The notes: generated by a model not told the origin, from the letters alone. Shown: positions 1 to 9,125, counted from the stretch's first letter. The stretch: DNA of 64,000 nucleotides from Vagococcus acidifermentans (GCF_003987655.1 NZ_NGKC01000008.1:1-64000), one strand, 5' to 3'. Program-made: numbers and translations.

Positions 1-682
1 TAGACAATGGCCTGTTTGCCGTGACGATTGCTGCAGAATTGCCAGTAGTAAGTTTTTTCCTTCTGACTGTTGATGACACGATACGTCGTTTCATCCGCAT
101 GCAGGACGGTTTCCTGACACAGGTAATACTTGAGCCGCTCTGCAATTGGATCCAGCGCGTTCTTGACCGCCAGGATATGCCAGTTAGCGATGTTGCCCCG
201 CGTAATAGCTAATCCATGGACGCGTTGCCAATACTCGATTTGACGGTAGCACGGCAGTTTTTGTTCAAATTTCATGAGTGCTGTCTGTGTTACGAGACTG
301 TTTGATCCTAAACTATTGGGAATCAGCGGTTTTGGCACGGGCGCTTTTTTGAAAGACGGTCTACCTGCGTTGCGGGTGTTTCTGCAGAACGTGTTGCTTC
401 TGACGGCTGGTCTTCCGAAAATAGGTTAAGCTGGCCGCTGACTTGATTCGATAATGTTTCTTTGGAGCGGCCAAAGCGTTTATCAGTCAAATAAGCTACT
501 TGTTCACGCAATAACTTAACTTCAGCTATTAAGTGTTGATTGGCTTGATTTGTGGATTCGATTGTTCCTCTCAAATCCTCGATGGTTCCTTTTAACGTCT
601 CAATGACTTGAAGCAAGATGGAAACATCGTTATTTTTGTTATTTTTAAAAATCTGATCATCAAATAAAGCCACTATTTCCAC
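1..682 (-). pseudogene. tnpC: IS66 transposase TnpC, internally deleted and frameshifted
   Basis: The first part (682 down to 323, GTG start) reads as the IS66 TnpC N-terminus: a heptad-rich coiled coil of about 60 residues, then the conserved block LTDKRFGRSKE and a Leu-Phe-rich segment. It stops at 323. In another frame, from about 337 to base 1, the sequence resumes with KAPVPKPLIPNS, LPCYRQIEYWQRVHG and HADETTYRV. These are the start of the IS66 DDE domain, including its first Asp (DET). The zinc-binding and linker region that normally lies between the two parts, roughly 80 residues, is missing. This points to an internal deletion that also shifted the frame. The rest of the DDE domain lies outside the window. 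Confidence 0.85.
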
Positions 683-783
683 CGCATTTCTATCATTTTA
701 TTACGTTATTATTATACCATAAATCATCACAAAAAAACAGAGGGAAAGCGCATGAAATCAACCTTTCCGCGACTTTTTCTCTG

Positions 784-1137
784 TTAAAACTGGCCGTTAA
801 CACCGGGTTTTATTGCTCGTTTTTGGTCGATCGACAACCCATCTAACAACTAACGTATTTGTTGGTGCGTCAGCTGACGCACCTCGTCTTTTTTGCGCGG
901 CCATTGCAGGCGTCCGTTTTCGATACGCTTGTAGCACAGCAGCCAGCCGTCACCATCCCAGTACAATAGTTTGAACCGGTCGCTTCGTCTGCTGCAAAAC
1001 AGAAAGATCGCATCATCATAGACGTCCATCTGATAGTCTTGTTGGACGATACCAGCCAGATCATCGATTCCCTTGCGTAAATCACAAAAGCCAGTCACGA
1101 TATAGACCTGTTTGACAGCTGTCAAATCAAGAAGCAT
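784..1137 (-). pseudogene. tnpB: IS66 Orf2 protein TnpB, interrupted by an amber codon
   Basis: The frame opens with MLLDLTAVKQVYIVTGFCDLR and contains DLRKGIDDLAG, FCSRRSDRFKLLYWDGDGW and QWPRKKDEV, all hallmarks of the IS66 accessory protein TnpB. A TAG at 850-852 stops it after 95 residues. Reading straight through gives LLDGLSIDQKRAIKPG and a natural TAA at 784-786, for the usual length of about 117 residues. The family normally has Trp at the stop position (R-W-L-L-D-G-L), so the lesion is most simply a TGG to TAG point mutation. It overlaps the end of the tnpA frame by 11 bases, as is normal in IS66 elements. Confidence 0.87.
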
Positions 1138-1320
1138 CGGTATTCAGCTCCTTTAACACCGTTTGAAGAATGTATTGATTGATGCTGTTATAGATCAATA
1201 CCTCGTTGCCATCTTTGTGTCTTAACCGCACCGCAAGTCTCGCTGGACGCGGTGTTTTTTGTCCGCACTTTTGACTTCTTCGATGAGTTGAATAGGGATT
1301 ATTTCATTTGGTTTATGCAA
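1127..1320 (-). pseudogene. tnpA: IS66 OrfA (TnpA) remnant with frameshift
   Basis: A TTG at 1318-1320, preceded by GGAGGTGG, opens a short frame (LHKPNEIIPIQLIEEVKS...) that ends after about 30 codons. Shifting frame near 1240 recovers RPARLAVRLRHKDGNEVLIY and NQYILQTVLKELN, ending at TGA 1127-1129 inside tnpB. This matches the small IS66 OrfA in position and overlap, and it needs one frameshift. The identification rests on context and the overlap pattern, because OrfA sequences are poorly conserved. Confidence 0.6.
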
Positions 1321-1375
1321 ATATGCCACCTCCATAGTTATTTGTTAGCTCAAGTATACTTGGGGGTGGCAGCAG

Positions 1376-2431
1376 ATGATAGATACTGTTTTATCAGGCG
1401 CTTATTTCGGGACAATGGAAGTTGTTCATGAAGGAAGTTTTAAAGAGGTCAAAACCTTGGTCATGACGTTTCCTTTTAGTAACGCAGGCTTCGCAGTTGT
1501 CCTCCCAGCAGAAAATCAAGAGTGTCTGTTGGAAGGCATGAAAGAATTATTCAAACAAGCTGGAGGTGTTCCCACTAAGATAAGAATTGATAATATGTCA
1601 ACAGCGGTAGTGACAAGAAAGTCAAGAACAGCTCCTGCTGTTCTCACAGACGGCTTTTTACAATTTGCCACGCATTATGGCTTTGAAACGCAAGTCTGTA
1701 ATCCGCGCAGTGGACATGAAAAAGGAAGCGTTGAAAACAAAGTCGGTTATGTACGCTATCACTTCTTTGCTGGCTCCCCCATTATGAAAGATTTTACAAG
1801 TTTCAATCACGAGCTTGCCATCCAGTTAGTAAAAGATCAAGAAAGACGGCATTATGAAAAAGGGGTTCCAATCAAAGAGTTATGGCAAGAGGAAAAAAAC
1901 GATTTGTTGAATTTGCCTGAAATGTCCTATCCTGTTTTCAAAGAAATAGAAGTTAAGGCAAATAAGTATAATGAGATTTCCCTTGATGGCGCTCGACTTC
2001 ACATACCAAGATGTCGCAACCATTCTTTACTTTTTTGTTTGCTTAAAAGTGAAACCTATCAACTATTCAACGGGCAAGGAGAAGTGATTGATGAAGGTCC
2101 GCGTCCTTATATGCACAAAAAACGCGATATTGATTGGATGACGATTTTTATGGACTGGCGCAGAAAGTTGCGTTCCATGCCCTATTCACGGTATTGGAAA
2201 TATTTACCTAGTCGTATTCAACTTTTTCTCAGTCATCCTGATTGGCAAACACAAGCTCATCGCGTTGAACAATTAATCAATTTTTTAACGACACAAGATA
2301 TGTTGAGTATTGAAGAAAATCTTTATGAATTATTGTCTGAATCAAAAGATCCAGACATATATGAAGTGACTTGGCAATCCTATGATCAATTTCTTCAACC
2401 TTTTTCAGAAAAGAAGGTGGTTGAAGGATGA
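1376..2431 (+). pseudogene. istA: IS21-family transposase IstA, N-terminally truncated
   Basis: The 351-residue frame starts inside the integrase-like domain of IstA. The motif with the second Asp (RIDNMSTAV) and the Glu motif (HEKGSVENKVGYVR) are present, followed by the C-terminal domain. The N-terminal helix-turn-helix is absent, since full IstA is typically 400-500 residues. The expected first catalytic Asp, just before Phe-Gly (residues 11-12), reads Tyr (AYFG). Recognisable homology begins at about FGTMEVVHEG, so the codons before it are probably junction sequence. No good ribosome binding site precedes the ATG. The product should be catalytically inactive. Confidence 0.85.
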
Positions 2432-3156
2432 GCACACCACTAGAAGCTATTTGTAAACAACTGAAATTGCCACACTTATTGACTGTTTTAGGAGCAGATG
2501 GTTTTGAGACAAAAGAAGAATGGTTGTTATTTTTACTGCAAAACGAATTGCAGTGCCGCGAGGCACTCAAAGCCGCCAGACTCTATAAAAAAGCGAAGTT
2601 CCCAACAAAAAGAACCTTGGAAAACTTTGATTGGCATGACTATATCGCTTTACCTAAACCAACGACCCGGGAGGCATTAACAAGCTTGTCATTTATTCAT
2701 CAAAGAGAGAATGCCGTTTTTGTGGGGACACCAGGTACTGGTAAAACTCATTTAGCCTGCGCCTTAGGTCATTTAGCGACTACTTCGGGCATTGAAACCC
2801 AGTTTTGGCGTGTTTCAGACCTTGTAGGTGAGCTAGAACTGCACTGGAAAAATCAAACCTTAAATCAGTTTAAGAGGCGCTTTGACCGGACAAAATTAGT
2901 CATCCTGGATGAAATGGGTTATGTCCCTTTTACAAAAGGAGGAGCGGAGCTCCTTTTCCAGCTGATAAGTGACTGGTATGAAACAAAAAGTATCATTATT
3001 ACTAGTAATCTTGAGTTTAGTCAGTGGCATAAGGTTTTCTTAGATGCTCGACTGACCGCAGCTTTGGTGGATCGTTTAATCCATCATGCCCATATTTTAA
3101 GTTTTACGGGCGAAAGTTTTCGACTAAAAAATGCACTATCTACACCAAAATATTAA
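2428..3156 (+). CDS. istB: IS21-family ATP-binding helper protein IstB
   Basis: IstB is an AAA+ ATPase of the DnaC-like group that helps the IS21 transposase choose and activate target DNA. The 242-residue product has an N-terminal helical segment, Walker A GTPGTGKT (about residues 99-106), Walker B LVILDEMGY (about 155-163) and the typical C-terminal end. The length is normal for the family and no lesion is visible. The start codon overlaps the istA stop by four bases, which is the standard translational coupling. With its partner istA truncated, it is probably a stranded gene, although it could in principle help a related IS21 elsewhere in the genome. Confidence 0.92.
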   Translation: MSTPLEAICKQLKLPHLLTVLGADGFETKEEWLLFLLQNELQCREALKAARLYKKAKFPTKRTLENFDWHDYIALPKPTTREALTSLSFIHQRENAVFVGTPGTGKTHLACALGHLATTSGIETQFWRVSDLVGELELHWKNQTLNQFKRRFDRTKLVILDEMGYVPFTKGGAELLFQLISDWYETKSIIITSNLEFSQWHKVFLDARLTAALVDRLIHHAHILSFTGESFRLKNALSTPKY

Positions 3157-3200
3157 AGAACATTTTCAGGTGCAGAGTTGTGTACTTTTAGTCTGCAATA

Positions 3201-3945
3201 TTGTGTAGAAAAGTCTTGCAAAACACACTTGAAGCAGGACATCAGGCCAAGTATGTCCTATTTGATTCTTGGTTTTCAAGTCCTAAAACGTTCCGTACCG
3301 TTTGTGAGTGTGGCTTGCACGTGGTAGCCATGGCTAAGCGCTCGTCTAAAGTTCACTACTGTTTTAAGCAAGAAATGGTTGACGTGAAAACCATTTTCAA
3401 ACTGGAGAAGAAGCGCCGTGGGCGCTCCCGTTACTTACTTTCAGTAATCGTTAAAGCCGTCTATGAAGTTGGCAAAATCTTACCAATCAAACAGGTTTAT
3501 GTACGCAACCGTGATAAACGCAACGAATATCTGGTATTGGCGCCAACGAATACGACCTTAACGGAAGCTGACATCATTCAACTTTATGGCAAGCGTTGGT
3601 CAAATAGAAGTCTATTTCAAGATGGGGAAACAGTACCTTCATCTTGCCAACTATCAAGGGCTATCATATTGACGGTATCTTTGCGCATTGCCTCCTCGTT
3701 GTGACAAGCTATCTAATATTGTCTCTTCGGTAACTTGACGAAACAGATGAGCGAACCATTGGTGAGTTATTTTATTTGAGGGTTGAGTAACTAAGCGATT
3801 TAACTGTCGCAAAAGCACTTCGCGATTTAATCGAACTATTCCGTGACGCATTTAAGGTGGAGCTCGTTCTTCGTAAGGATGTGTCAGACAACATTATTGA
3901 TAAATTTATAGGAACATTGTCAATAATGATTCAAAAACAGTTACT
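3201..3945 (+). pseudogene. IS4-like DDE transposase remnant (several frameshifts)
   Basis: From about 3219 the frame reads LEAGHQAKYVLFDSWFSSPKTF, in which Asp before SWF is the second catalytic Asp of IS4-group transposases, and later YLVLAPTNT and LYGKRW. A base gain near 3602 breaks the YGKRWxIE motif. The lost frame continues as QIEVYFKMGKQYLHLANYQG. Another shift near 3671 restores DGIFAHCLLVVTSYLILSLR, and further coding-like sequence with at least one stop runs to about 3943 (ALRDLIELFRDAFKVEL). The N-terminus with the first Asp is missing. The gene is dead. The 150 bases after it (3946-4092) hold nothing I can recognise. Confidence 0.8.
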
Positions 3946-4092
3946 GAGTACCGCGAAAGGCTATTATTTCGACTATAAACCCTGTTATCAAGGAATCAGT
4001 CCGTGAAATCAACTTTCGAGTTTTAGTCAATACCAAATATAAAAAGAGAATAACGAAAACTGGTGTTAATAGTTGTAAAAATTTATTAAAGA

Positions 4093-4965
4093 TTAAATCA
4101 GAAACTGCTGGATCCTTAGGTCAGTCTCCCCATTCAACACCAGCGCTTTCGACAACCGTCCGTGCCCGACGTCATCGGTTTTGGCTACGGGCATTTTTTT
4201 ATCAGGCAGGACATCCAGCAGCAAATCGCCAATTGTCTGTGTAGAGTCCGCGCGCTCGTAGTCTGTAAATGTTCCTAAAAGAATGCCGGACAGCTGCTGA
4301 AAATCTGGCAGTTGTGTCAGTTGATGAAAGTAGCTGAACTGCTTCTCGGTTAAACCGCCTTGGCTTTCGAGGAACAAGATGCGGTCTTTCAATGGCGGCA
4401 AATAGGGTGTGCCGGCTAATTTCAGAAAGCAGCGGATGTTACCGCCGATGAGCTGTCCGCTCATGCGATTGCCGCGGATAAACCGCCAGTCGACATCATA
4501 CAAGCTGTTTTCGCCGTGAATAAAAGTTTCTGTAAAGCGGGCCAGTTGTTGACCAGTAGTGTCTTGCAGGATGGTTTTCAGTTGAAAGAGTCCTGTGGGG
4601 ATGCCGGACTGGGCTGCAAGTGCATTGAGAACGGTCGTGACATCGCTGTAACCAAAAAAGGGTTTTGGGTGATTCTTGATGGCTGTGTAATTCAAAAAAG
4701 GCAGGACGCTGTTGGCCATGTCGCCGCCGGAAATATCAAAAATTGCTTTGATTGTTTTATCTGCAAAATACTGGTTGAGGATGGCGGCTTTTTCCTGATA
4801 ATGACGTGTACTTCGGCTGAACAATAGCGGGCTTTCCGCCACTTCAATGCCGAGTTTATTGAGGACGGCTGTTAATTGACGAACGGTTTCTTTTTCTGAT
4901 GCCGGCAAGGGATTGGAATTGCCGACAAGAGCGATTGTATCGCCCGGCTGGCAGACTAGATGCAT
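4093..4965 (-). CDS. LD-carboxypeptidase (peptidase family S66)
   Basis: S66 peptidases remove the terminal D-Ala from tetrapeptides during cytoplasmic cell wall recycling (LdcA) or cleave peptide-nucleotide antibiotics such as microcin C (MccF). The 290-residue protein carries the nucleophile motif GYSD (Ser about residue 105), the Glu motif FLESQGG and the His motif VGHGR, in the expected order. The N-terminal QPGDTIALVGNSNP is also typical. There is no signal peptide, so it is cytoplasmic. The ATG at 4963-4965 has GGAGG a few bases upstream. It is transcribed alone, convergent with the insertion sequence scar. LdcA-type recycling versus MccF-type self-immunity cannot be decided from sequence. 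Confidence 0.85.
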   Translation of the reverse strand: MHLVCQPGDTIALVGNSNPLPASEKETVRQLTAVLNKLGIEVAESPLLFSRSTRHYQEKAAILNQYFADKTIKAIFDISGGDMANSVLPFLNYTAIKNHPKPFFGYSDVTTVLNALAAQSGIPTGLFQLKTILQDTTGQQLARFTETFIHGENSLYDVDWRFIRGNRMSGQLIGGNIRCFLKLAGTPYLPPLKDRILFLESQGGLTEKQFSYFHQLTQLPDFQQLSGILLGTFTDYERADSTQTIGDLLLDVLPDKKMPVAKTDDVGHGRLSKALVLNGETDLRIQQFLI

Positions 4966-4998
4966 CGTAATGACCTCCGATAATAATAATGATACCTT

Positions 4999-5027
4999 AT
5001 TATACCAATAGCCTGCGTTAATTAAAA
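4999..5027 (-). promoter_or_regulatory. Probable promoter of the LD-carboxypeptidase gene
   Basis: On the minus strand a perfect TATAAT (complement of 4999-5004) lies 17 bases from TTTTAA (5022-5027). The start codon is about 35 bases downstream. Confidence 0.5.
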
Positions 5028-5060
5028 AAATCTTAGTTTGTGCCCCTTTTTTTTAGTAAA

Positions 5061-5069
5061 TGGTACAAT
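5061..5069 (+). promoter_or_regulatory. Extended -10 promoter of the small membrane protein gene
   Basis: TGGTACAAT fits an extended -10 element (TGn plus TACAAT). No good -35 hexamer is present. It lies about 100 bases before the start codon of the 5169 gene. Confidence 0.45.
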
Positions 5070-5168
5070 TTAAAATGGAACAGCCCGCCAGCGCGGGTTA
5101 TGTGCGGAGCATTCCCGGAATGCCCGGCAATGAAGATTAGATGTATCAAGTGAAAGGGAGTAGTTGGG

Positions 5169-5543
5169 TTGTTGAAAAACGGGCAAAAAAAAGCAGTGAT
5201 ACATACGATTGCGTCACTGGCGCCAATCGTCTTTTTTGTGGTGTGGTCAGCATTGTTTGGCGGGTGGTCGCTTGCTAAAAAGCTGTCCGGCTGTGTGGTG
5301 ATTATCGTTTGGGCAGCTGCAGACATTTATATGTATCAGGATAAGGCGGCTTGGAAAAAAAAGTTTTCCCAGTATGTTGCCGCTTATCAGCTGACACCAG
5401 AACAGTTGAGTGATGTGACGGGATTCAGCCGATATGATTTTTCGCGTGATAAAAAAGGACGGATGTTATTTGTTTTCTGTGCCAGTCCCAAAAAAAGACA
5501 ACAAGTCCTATCCTGTTTGGAGGACGTTTTTGGTCCGGTTTAG
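5169..5543 (+). CDS. Small membrane protein of unknown function
   Basis: I do not recognise this 124-residue protein. It begins with TTG-TTG preceded by AAAGGGAG. It has a short basic start and two hydrophobic segments at about residues 13-30 and 37-54 separated by GGWSLAKKLSG. A charged C-terminal half (residues 57-124) has no clear domain and probably faces the cytoplasm. It sits alone between the LD-carboxypeptidase gene and secG, with its own extended -10 promoter. Codon use resembles its neighbours, so it is probably a real gene of the core chromosome. Confidence 0.6.
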   Translation: MLKNGQKKAVIHTIASLAPIVFFVVWSALFGGWSLAKKLSGCVVIIVWAAADIYMYQDKAAWKKKFSQYVAAYQLTPEQLSDVTGFSRYDFSRDKKGRMLFVFCASPKKRQQVLSCLEDVFGPV

Positions 5544-5646
5544 CATTCGTCTTGAAAAAGCGGTGAAGCAAGCCGGCGTGATACGCAAAAAGATATGATG
5601 AATAGTAGAAAATCATGCAACAGTCATAGAAATTTTTTCAATAGTA

Positions 5647-5655
5647 TGGTAAAAT
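5647..5655 (+). promoter_or_regulatory. Extended -10 promoter of secG
   Basis: TGGTAAAAT (TGn plus TAAAAT) lies about 43 bases before the secG start. TAGAAA at 5627-5632, 17 bases upstream of the hexamer, is a weak -35. Confidence 0.5.
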
Positions 5656-5694
5656 GACTTGGCATATGAGAAGACATAGAGAGCGAGGGAATAT

Positions 5695-5934
5695 GTGATG
5701 TATAATATATTATTGACAGTGATGCTGATATTATCAGTGATTATAATTATCTCCATTATGATGCAGCCGACGAAACAGAACAGTGCTGCCAGTGCATTTA
5801 CCGGCGGAGCTGCTGAATTGTTCGGCAAAACAAAAGCAAGAGGGTTTGAAGCAGTCATGCAGAAAGTGACAGCCGTGCTGACTCTGGCGTGGTTTGTCAT
5901 TGCGATTGTACTTGCCTTTTTATCATCCAAGTAA
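5695..5934 (+). CDS. secG: Preprotein translocase subunit SecG
   Basis: SecG is the small accessory subunit of the SecYEG channel. The product (79 residues from GTG 5695, 78 from ATG 5698) has two membrane segments (about 5-25 and 55-75). They are joined by the conserved loop QPTKQNSAASAFTGGAAELFG with the Gly/Ala-rich SecG signature. A GAGGG-type ribosome site precedes it. Its place before a carboxylesterase, rnr and smpB is the usual Firmicutes order. A strong terminator directly after it shows that it can be transcribed as a single gene. Confidence 0.95.
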   Translation: MMYNILLTVMLILSVIIIISIMMQPTKQNSAASAFTGGAAELFGKTKARGFEAVMQKVTAVLTLAWFVIAIVLAFLSSK

Positions 5935-5944
5935 ATTTGTTGCA

Positions 5945-5971
5945 TCTCCTGTCGAGACAGGAGATTTTTTT
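5945..5971 (+). terminator. Rho-independent terminator after secG
   Basis: The inverted repeat TCTCCTGTC / GACAGGAGA is followed directly by seven T. Confidence 0.9.
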
Positions 5972-5973
5972 AT

Positions 5974-5982
5974 TGATACAAT
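5974..5982 (+). promoter_or_regulatory. Extended -10 promoter of the carboxylesterase-rnr-smpB unit
   Basis: TGATACAAT (TGn plus TACAAT) directly follows the secG terminator. A GAGACA 17 bases upstream lies inside the terminator stem, so stop and start signals overlap. The start codon is 37 bases downstream. Confidence 0.5.
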
Positions 5983-6018
5983 GAAACAAGAGTCAAAGTT
6001 GTGAGAAGGGGGTAAATC

Positions 6019-6777
6019 ATGTTACCTGAATCATTATATTTTAAAACTGGCGGGAAAAAAGCGGTGCTGTTGTTCCATGCCTATACCGGCAGTCCCAATG
6101 ATGTCCGACTGCTGGCGCGGATGCTGGAGCGGCACGGCATCAGTGTTCTGGCACCGCTTTTCTCCGGTCACGGGACGGCCGAACCGCTGGACATTTTGTC
6201 TATTGATCCGTCTTCCTGGTGGGAGGATGCTGAGCGGGCCGTTGCCTTTTTGCAACATGAGGGTTTTGAGCAAATCGCGGTTTTCGGGCTGTCGATGGGC
6301 GGGATTTTTGCCATGAAGACACTCAGCCGTTTCCCGGCGATGGTCATCGGCGGCGGCGCCTTCAATTCGCCGCTCATACCGCAGCAGGACACGAAGATTT
6401 ATCCGAGCTTTCTTGAGTATTGCAAGCTGGTTTACCGGCGCCGGAAGCTGCCTGAAGAAGCCGTTCAAGAAAAAATCATGCAGATAAAAGAACCGTTAAA
6501 AACGCAATTGGGAGCGATACATGACGTGACCAGTCAGGTGGTAGCGGATTTTGCGCAAATCCATCAAGATGTTTTTCTCGCTCAGTCCGGTAAAGATGAA
6601 ATGATTGACGCCCTGAGCGTGTACCGGACCGGAGAACTGCTGTCACACACAAACCATGAGATTTTCTGGTATCCGGAAGCCACACATGTCATTACCGTGG
6701 GCAGCAACCGGTACCGTTTTGAAGCAGATGTACTGGCATTTATTGAGAAATTGCCGTGGGACGAGGTGAAAGAATGA
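6019..6777 (+). CDS. Carboxylesterase, Est30/YvaK type
   Basis: An alpha/beta hydrolase of 252 residues without signal peptide. The early block AVLLFHAYTGSPNDVRLLA contributes the oxyanion loop, GLSMGG holds the nucleophile Ser (about residue 95), an Asp in QSGKDEMID is the likely acid, and EATHVIT holds the His. This matches the B. subtilis YvaK / Geobacillus Est30 group, which hydrolyses short-chain esters and occurs between secG and rnr in many Firmicutes. The ATG has AAGGGGG upstream. Its TGA overlaps the rnr ATG in ATGA, indicating translational coupling. The physiological substrate is unknown. Confidence 0.88.
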   Translation: MLPESLYFKTGGKKAVLLFHAYTGSPNDVRLLARMLERHGISVLAPLFSGHGTAEPLDILSIDPSSWWEDAERAVAFLQHEGFEQIAVFGLSMGGIFAMKTLSRFPAMVIGGGAFNSPLIPQQDTKIYPSFLEYCKLVYRRRKLPEEAVQEKIMQIKEPLKTQLGAIHDVTSQVVADFAQIHQDVFLAQSGKDEMIDALSVYRTGELLSHTNHEIFWYPEATHVITVGSNRYRFEADVLAFIEKLPWDEVKE

Positions 6778-9125
6778 CCCAAACAATTAAACAAGCTGTG
6801 CTTGAGCTGCTGGCTGAAGGAACAAAAAAATCCTATGCCATGGAGCAGCTGGCTGAAGCACTGGGCTTGCAGAAAGGCAAGGACTTCAAAGAACTTGTCA
6901 AAACCGTTGCCCAGATGGAACGGGAACAAACAGTTGAATTTACAGGCAAAGGAAAAGTCAAGCTGGTCCAGCCTGATGTCCAGCTGGAAGGTATTTTCAG
7001 AGCGAACGAGCGCGGGTTCGGTTTTGTCACCATCGATGATGAAGAAGACGATGTGTTTATCCCGAATGATGCCACCGGCTATGCCATGGACGGGGATAAG
7101 GTTCTGATTGCCATCACGCGTCCGTCTAACCAGCTTGAGGGGCAGGCGGCTGAAGGGAAAGTCATGTCGGTAGTTGAACGTGCGGCTTCCCAGATTGTCG
7201 GCGTGTTCACGTCGTTTTCGGAAGAAGAAGTTGAAGAAACGGATTTATACGGTTACGTGACGCTACAGGAGAAAAAATTGAACCAGTTTAAAGTGTTCGT
7301 TGCGGCAACAGGCATCCGTCCGGTGAGCGGCAGTGTCGTGATTGTCGAAGTGACCCATTATCCGGAACACGGCTATGCACGAAGTTTGGAAGGTATCGTC
7401 AAAAAGGTGGTAGGGCATAAAGATGACCCCGGCATGGATATTTTGACGATTGTGATGCAGCATGGCATTCCTGTTGATTTTTCAGAAGAAGCTATGCGAC
7501 AAGCGGAAGAGACACCAGATGAGGTGCTGCCGGCAGACTTGGCAGGTCGGCGTGATTTGCGCGACAAAGTTATTGTGACGATTGACGGCGAAGACGCCAA
7601 AGACTTGGACGATGCGGTCAGAGTCGAGCGTCTGGCCAATGGCAACTATTTTCTGGGTGTGTACATTGCCGATGTTTCGTACTATGTCACCGAAAACTCG
7701 CCGCTCGATCTGGATGCTGCCGACAGAGGCACCAGTGTGTATCTGACTGACCGGGTGATTCCGATGCTGCCGCATAAACTGTCTAACGGCATTTGTTCGT
7801 TGAATCCTCAGGTGGACCGGCTGGCAATGGCATGCGAGATGGAGATTACGCAGGAAGGCACCGTTGTTTCCTACGAGATTTTTGAAGCAGTGATCAATAG
7901 CAGTGCACGCATGACTTACACAGCAGTCAACGCAATACTGGAACAGCAGGACGAACAGACGCTGGCTGAATATGCCGAGCTTGTGCCGATGTTTCGTGAG
8001 ATGGGGGATCTGCACCGCATTCTGGAAGAGATGAGGCGGCGGCGGGGCGCCATTTCCTTTGAAGACCGGGAAGCTAAAATTATCGTTGATGAAGCGGGAC
8101 ATCCGCTGGACATCCAGCTGCGGGCCCGAGGGGTCGGCGAACGATTGATCGAGTCGTTCATGCTGGCGGCCAACGAAACGATTGCACGACATTTTTACCG
8201 CCGGAAGCTGCCGTTCATCTACCGGATTCACGAGCAGCCGAAAGAGGAAAAAATGCAGCGGTTTTTCGAGTTCGTTACAAATTTCGGTATTTTGATTAAA
8301 GGAAAAAAAGAAGACGTGACACCGAAGGAACTGCAAAAAGTGCTGGACAGCGTGCACGGCAAGCCGGAAGAATCCGTCATCAACATGATGATGCTCCGCA
8401 GCCTGCAGCAGGCGTGCTATTCGGAAGTGGCGACCGGGCACTACGGCTTGGCAGCTGAGGATTACACGCATTTCACATCGCCGATTCGCCGTTATCCTGA
8501 TTTGACCGTTCACCGTCTGATTCGCGAATACAGCCGGGAAAAAACAGTCAGCGACAAAACAAAGGCGAAGTGGCAGGAACAAATTCCGGACATCGCCGAA
8601 CACAGTTCAATCGCCGAAAGACGGGCCGTGGATGCGGAACGAGACACCGATACGCTGAAAAAAGCAGAATTTATGATGGACAAAATTGATGAAGAGTTTG
8701 ACGGTGTTGTTACTTCAGTCACCAAGTTTGGTCTGTTTGTCGAACTGCCGAATACGATTGAAGGTCTTGTGCATGTCAACACATTGAAAGACGATTACTA
8801 TCACTTTATCGAAAATCACTTAATGCTTGTCGGCGAACGGACCAAGCGCTCATTTCGCATCGGGCAGAAGGTGACGGTCAAAGTGGTGAAAGCCGATCCG
8901 GAAAGTCGGGAAATCGATTTTAATATCGTCGCGTCCGAAGAGGTCAGGGAAACGCCGGCTTTGCCGAAACACGGCAAAGGAAAAAGACCGGCCCGCAGCA
9001 ACGGTGCTGACAGAAGAAATAGAAAGGCCTCGCAGCGGAAAGACGCAAAACATAAAAATAAGCAAAAACAGCCTTTTTATAAGGAAGTTGTTAAAAAGAA
9101 AAAGAAGAAGAAAAATCGTAAGTGA
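6774..9125 (+). CDS. rnr: Ribonuclease R
   Basis: RNase R is a processive 3'-to-5' exoribonuclease that degrades structured RNA, including defective mRNA during trans-translation. From ATG 6774 (preceded by GAGGTG, overlapping the esterase stop) the product has 783 residues. It has an N-terminal winged helix, two cold-shock OB domains (the second RNP-like block is [17 protein letters not shown]), and the RNB catalytic domain with [12 protein letters not shown] (about residues 271-282, metal-binding Asp residues) and [10 protein letters not shown]. An S1 domain ([17 protein letters not shown]) and a long Lys/Arg-rich tail follow. A GTG at 6756 also opens the frame but lacks a ribosome site. 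Coupling to smpB fits the shared function. Confidence 0.97.
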   Translation: MTQTIKQAVLELLAEGTKKSYAMEQLAEALGLQKGKDFKELVKTVAQMEREQTVEFTGKGKVKLVQPDVQLEGIFRANERGFGFVTIDDEEDDVFIPNDATGYAMDGDKVLIAITRPSNQLEGQAAEGKVMSVVERAASQIVGVFTSFSEEEVEETDLYGYVTLQEKKLNQFKVFVAATGIRPVSGSVVIVEVTHYPEHGYARSLEGIVKKVVGHKDDPGMDILTIVMQHGIPVDFSEEAMRQAEETPDEVLPADLAGRRDLRDKVIVTIDGEDAKDLDDAVRVERLANGNYFLGVYIADVSYYVTENSPLDLDAADRGTSVYLTDRVIPMLPHKLSNGICSLNPQVDRLAMACEMEITQEGTVVSYEIFEAVINSSARMTYTAVNAILEQQDEQTLAEYAELVPMFREMGDLHRILEEMRRRRGAISFEDREAKIIVDEAGHPLDIQLRARGVGERLIESFMLAANETIARHFYRRKLPFIYRIHEQPKEEKMQRFFEFVTNFGILIKGKKEDVTPKELQKVLDSVHGKPEESVINMMMLRSLQQACYSEVATGHYGLAAEDYTHFTSPIRRYPDLTVHRLIREYSREKTVSDKTKAKWQEQIPDIAEHSSIAERRAVDAERDTDTLKKAEFMMDKIDEEFDGVVTSVTKFGLFVELPNTIEGLVHVNTLKDDYYHFIENHLMLVGERTKRSFRIGQKVTVKVVKADPESREIDFNIVASEEVRETPALPKHGKGKRPARSNGADRRNRKASQRKDAKHKNKQKQPFYKEVVKKKKKKKNRK

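Larger units (their letters stand above)
1..1340 (-). mobile_element. Decayed IS66-family insertion sequence (left part outside window)
   Basis: Three consecutive minus-strand fragments match the classic IS66 order tnpA-tnpB-tnpC: an OrfA-like piece near 1127-1320, a TnpB (IS66 Orf2) piece at 784-1137, and a TnpC transposase in two frames from 682 to the window edge. Each of the three has its own lesion (frameshift, premature amber codon, internal deletion), so the element cannot transpose by itself. The right boundary is an estimate set just before the IS21 sequence begins. No terminal inverted repeat could be confirmed because the other end is outside the window. Confidence 0.85.
1376..3160 (+). 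mobile_element. IS21-family insertion sequence, 5' truncated
   Basis: It contains an istA transposase lacking its N-terminus and a complete istB ATPase helper, joined by an ATGA overlap as in IS21 elements. The left end abuts the IS66 remnant and the right end abuts an IS4-like remnant. I did not find matching terminal inverted repeats. The right boundary is placed just after the istB stop and is approximate. Confidence 0.8.

Noticed and set aside
3654-3851. A 65-codon minus-strand frame in the IS4-like region
   Set aside because: The plus strand in shifted frames reads as transposase (DGIFAHCLLVVTSY), so the minus frame is incidental.
7482-8603. A 373-codon open frame on the minus strand inside rnr
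   Set aside because: It lies fully opposite the RNase R coding sequence, has low-complexity His/Phe/Arg-rich composition and no ribosome site, and is a shadow of the real gene.
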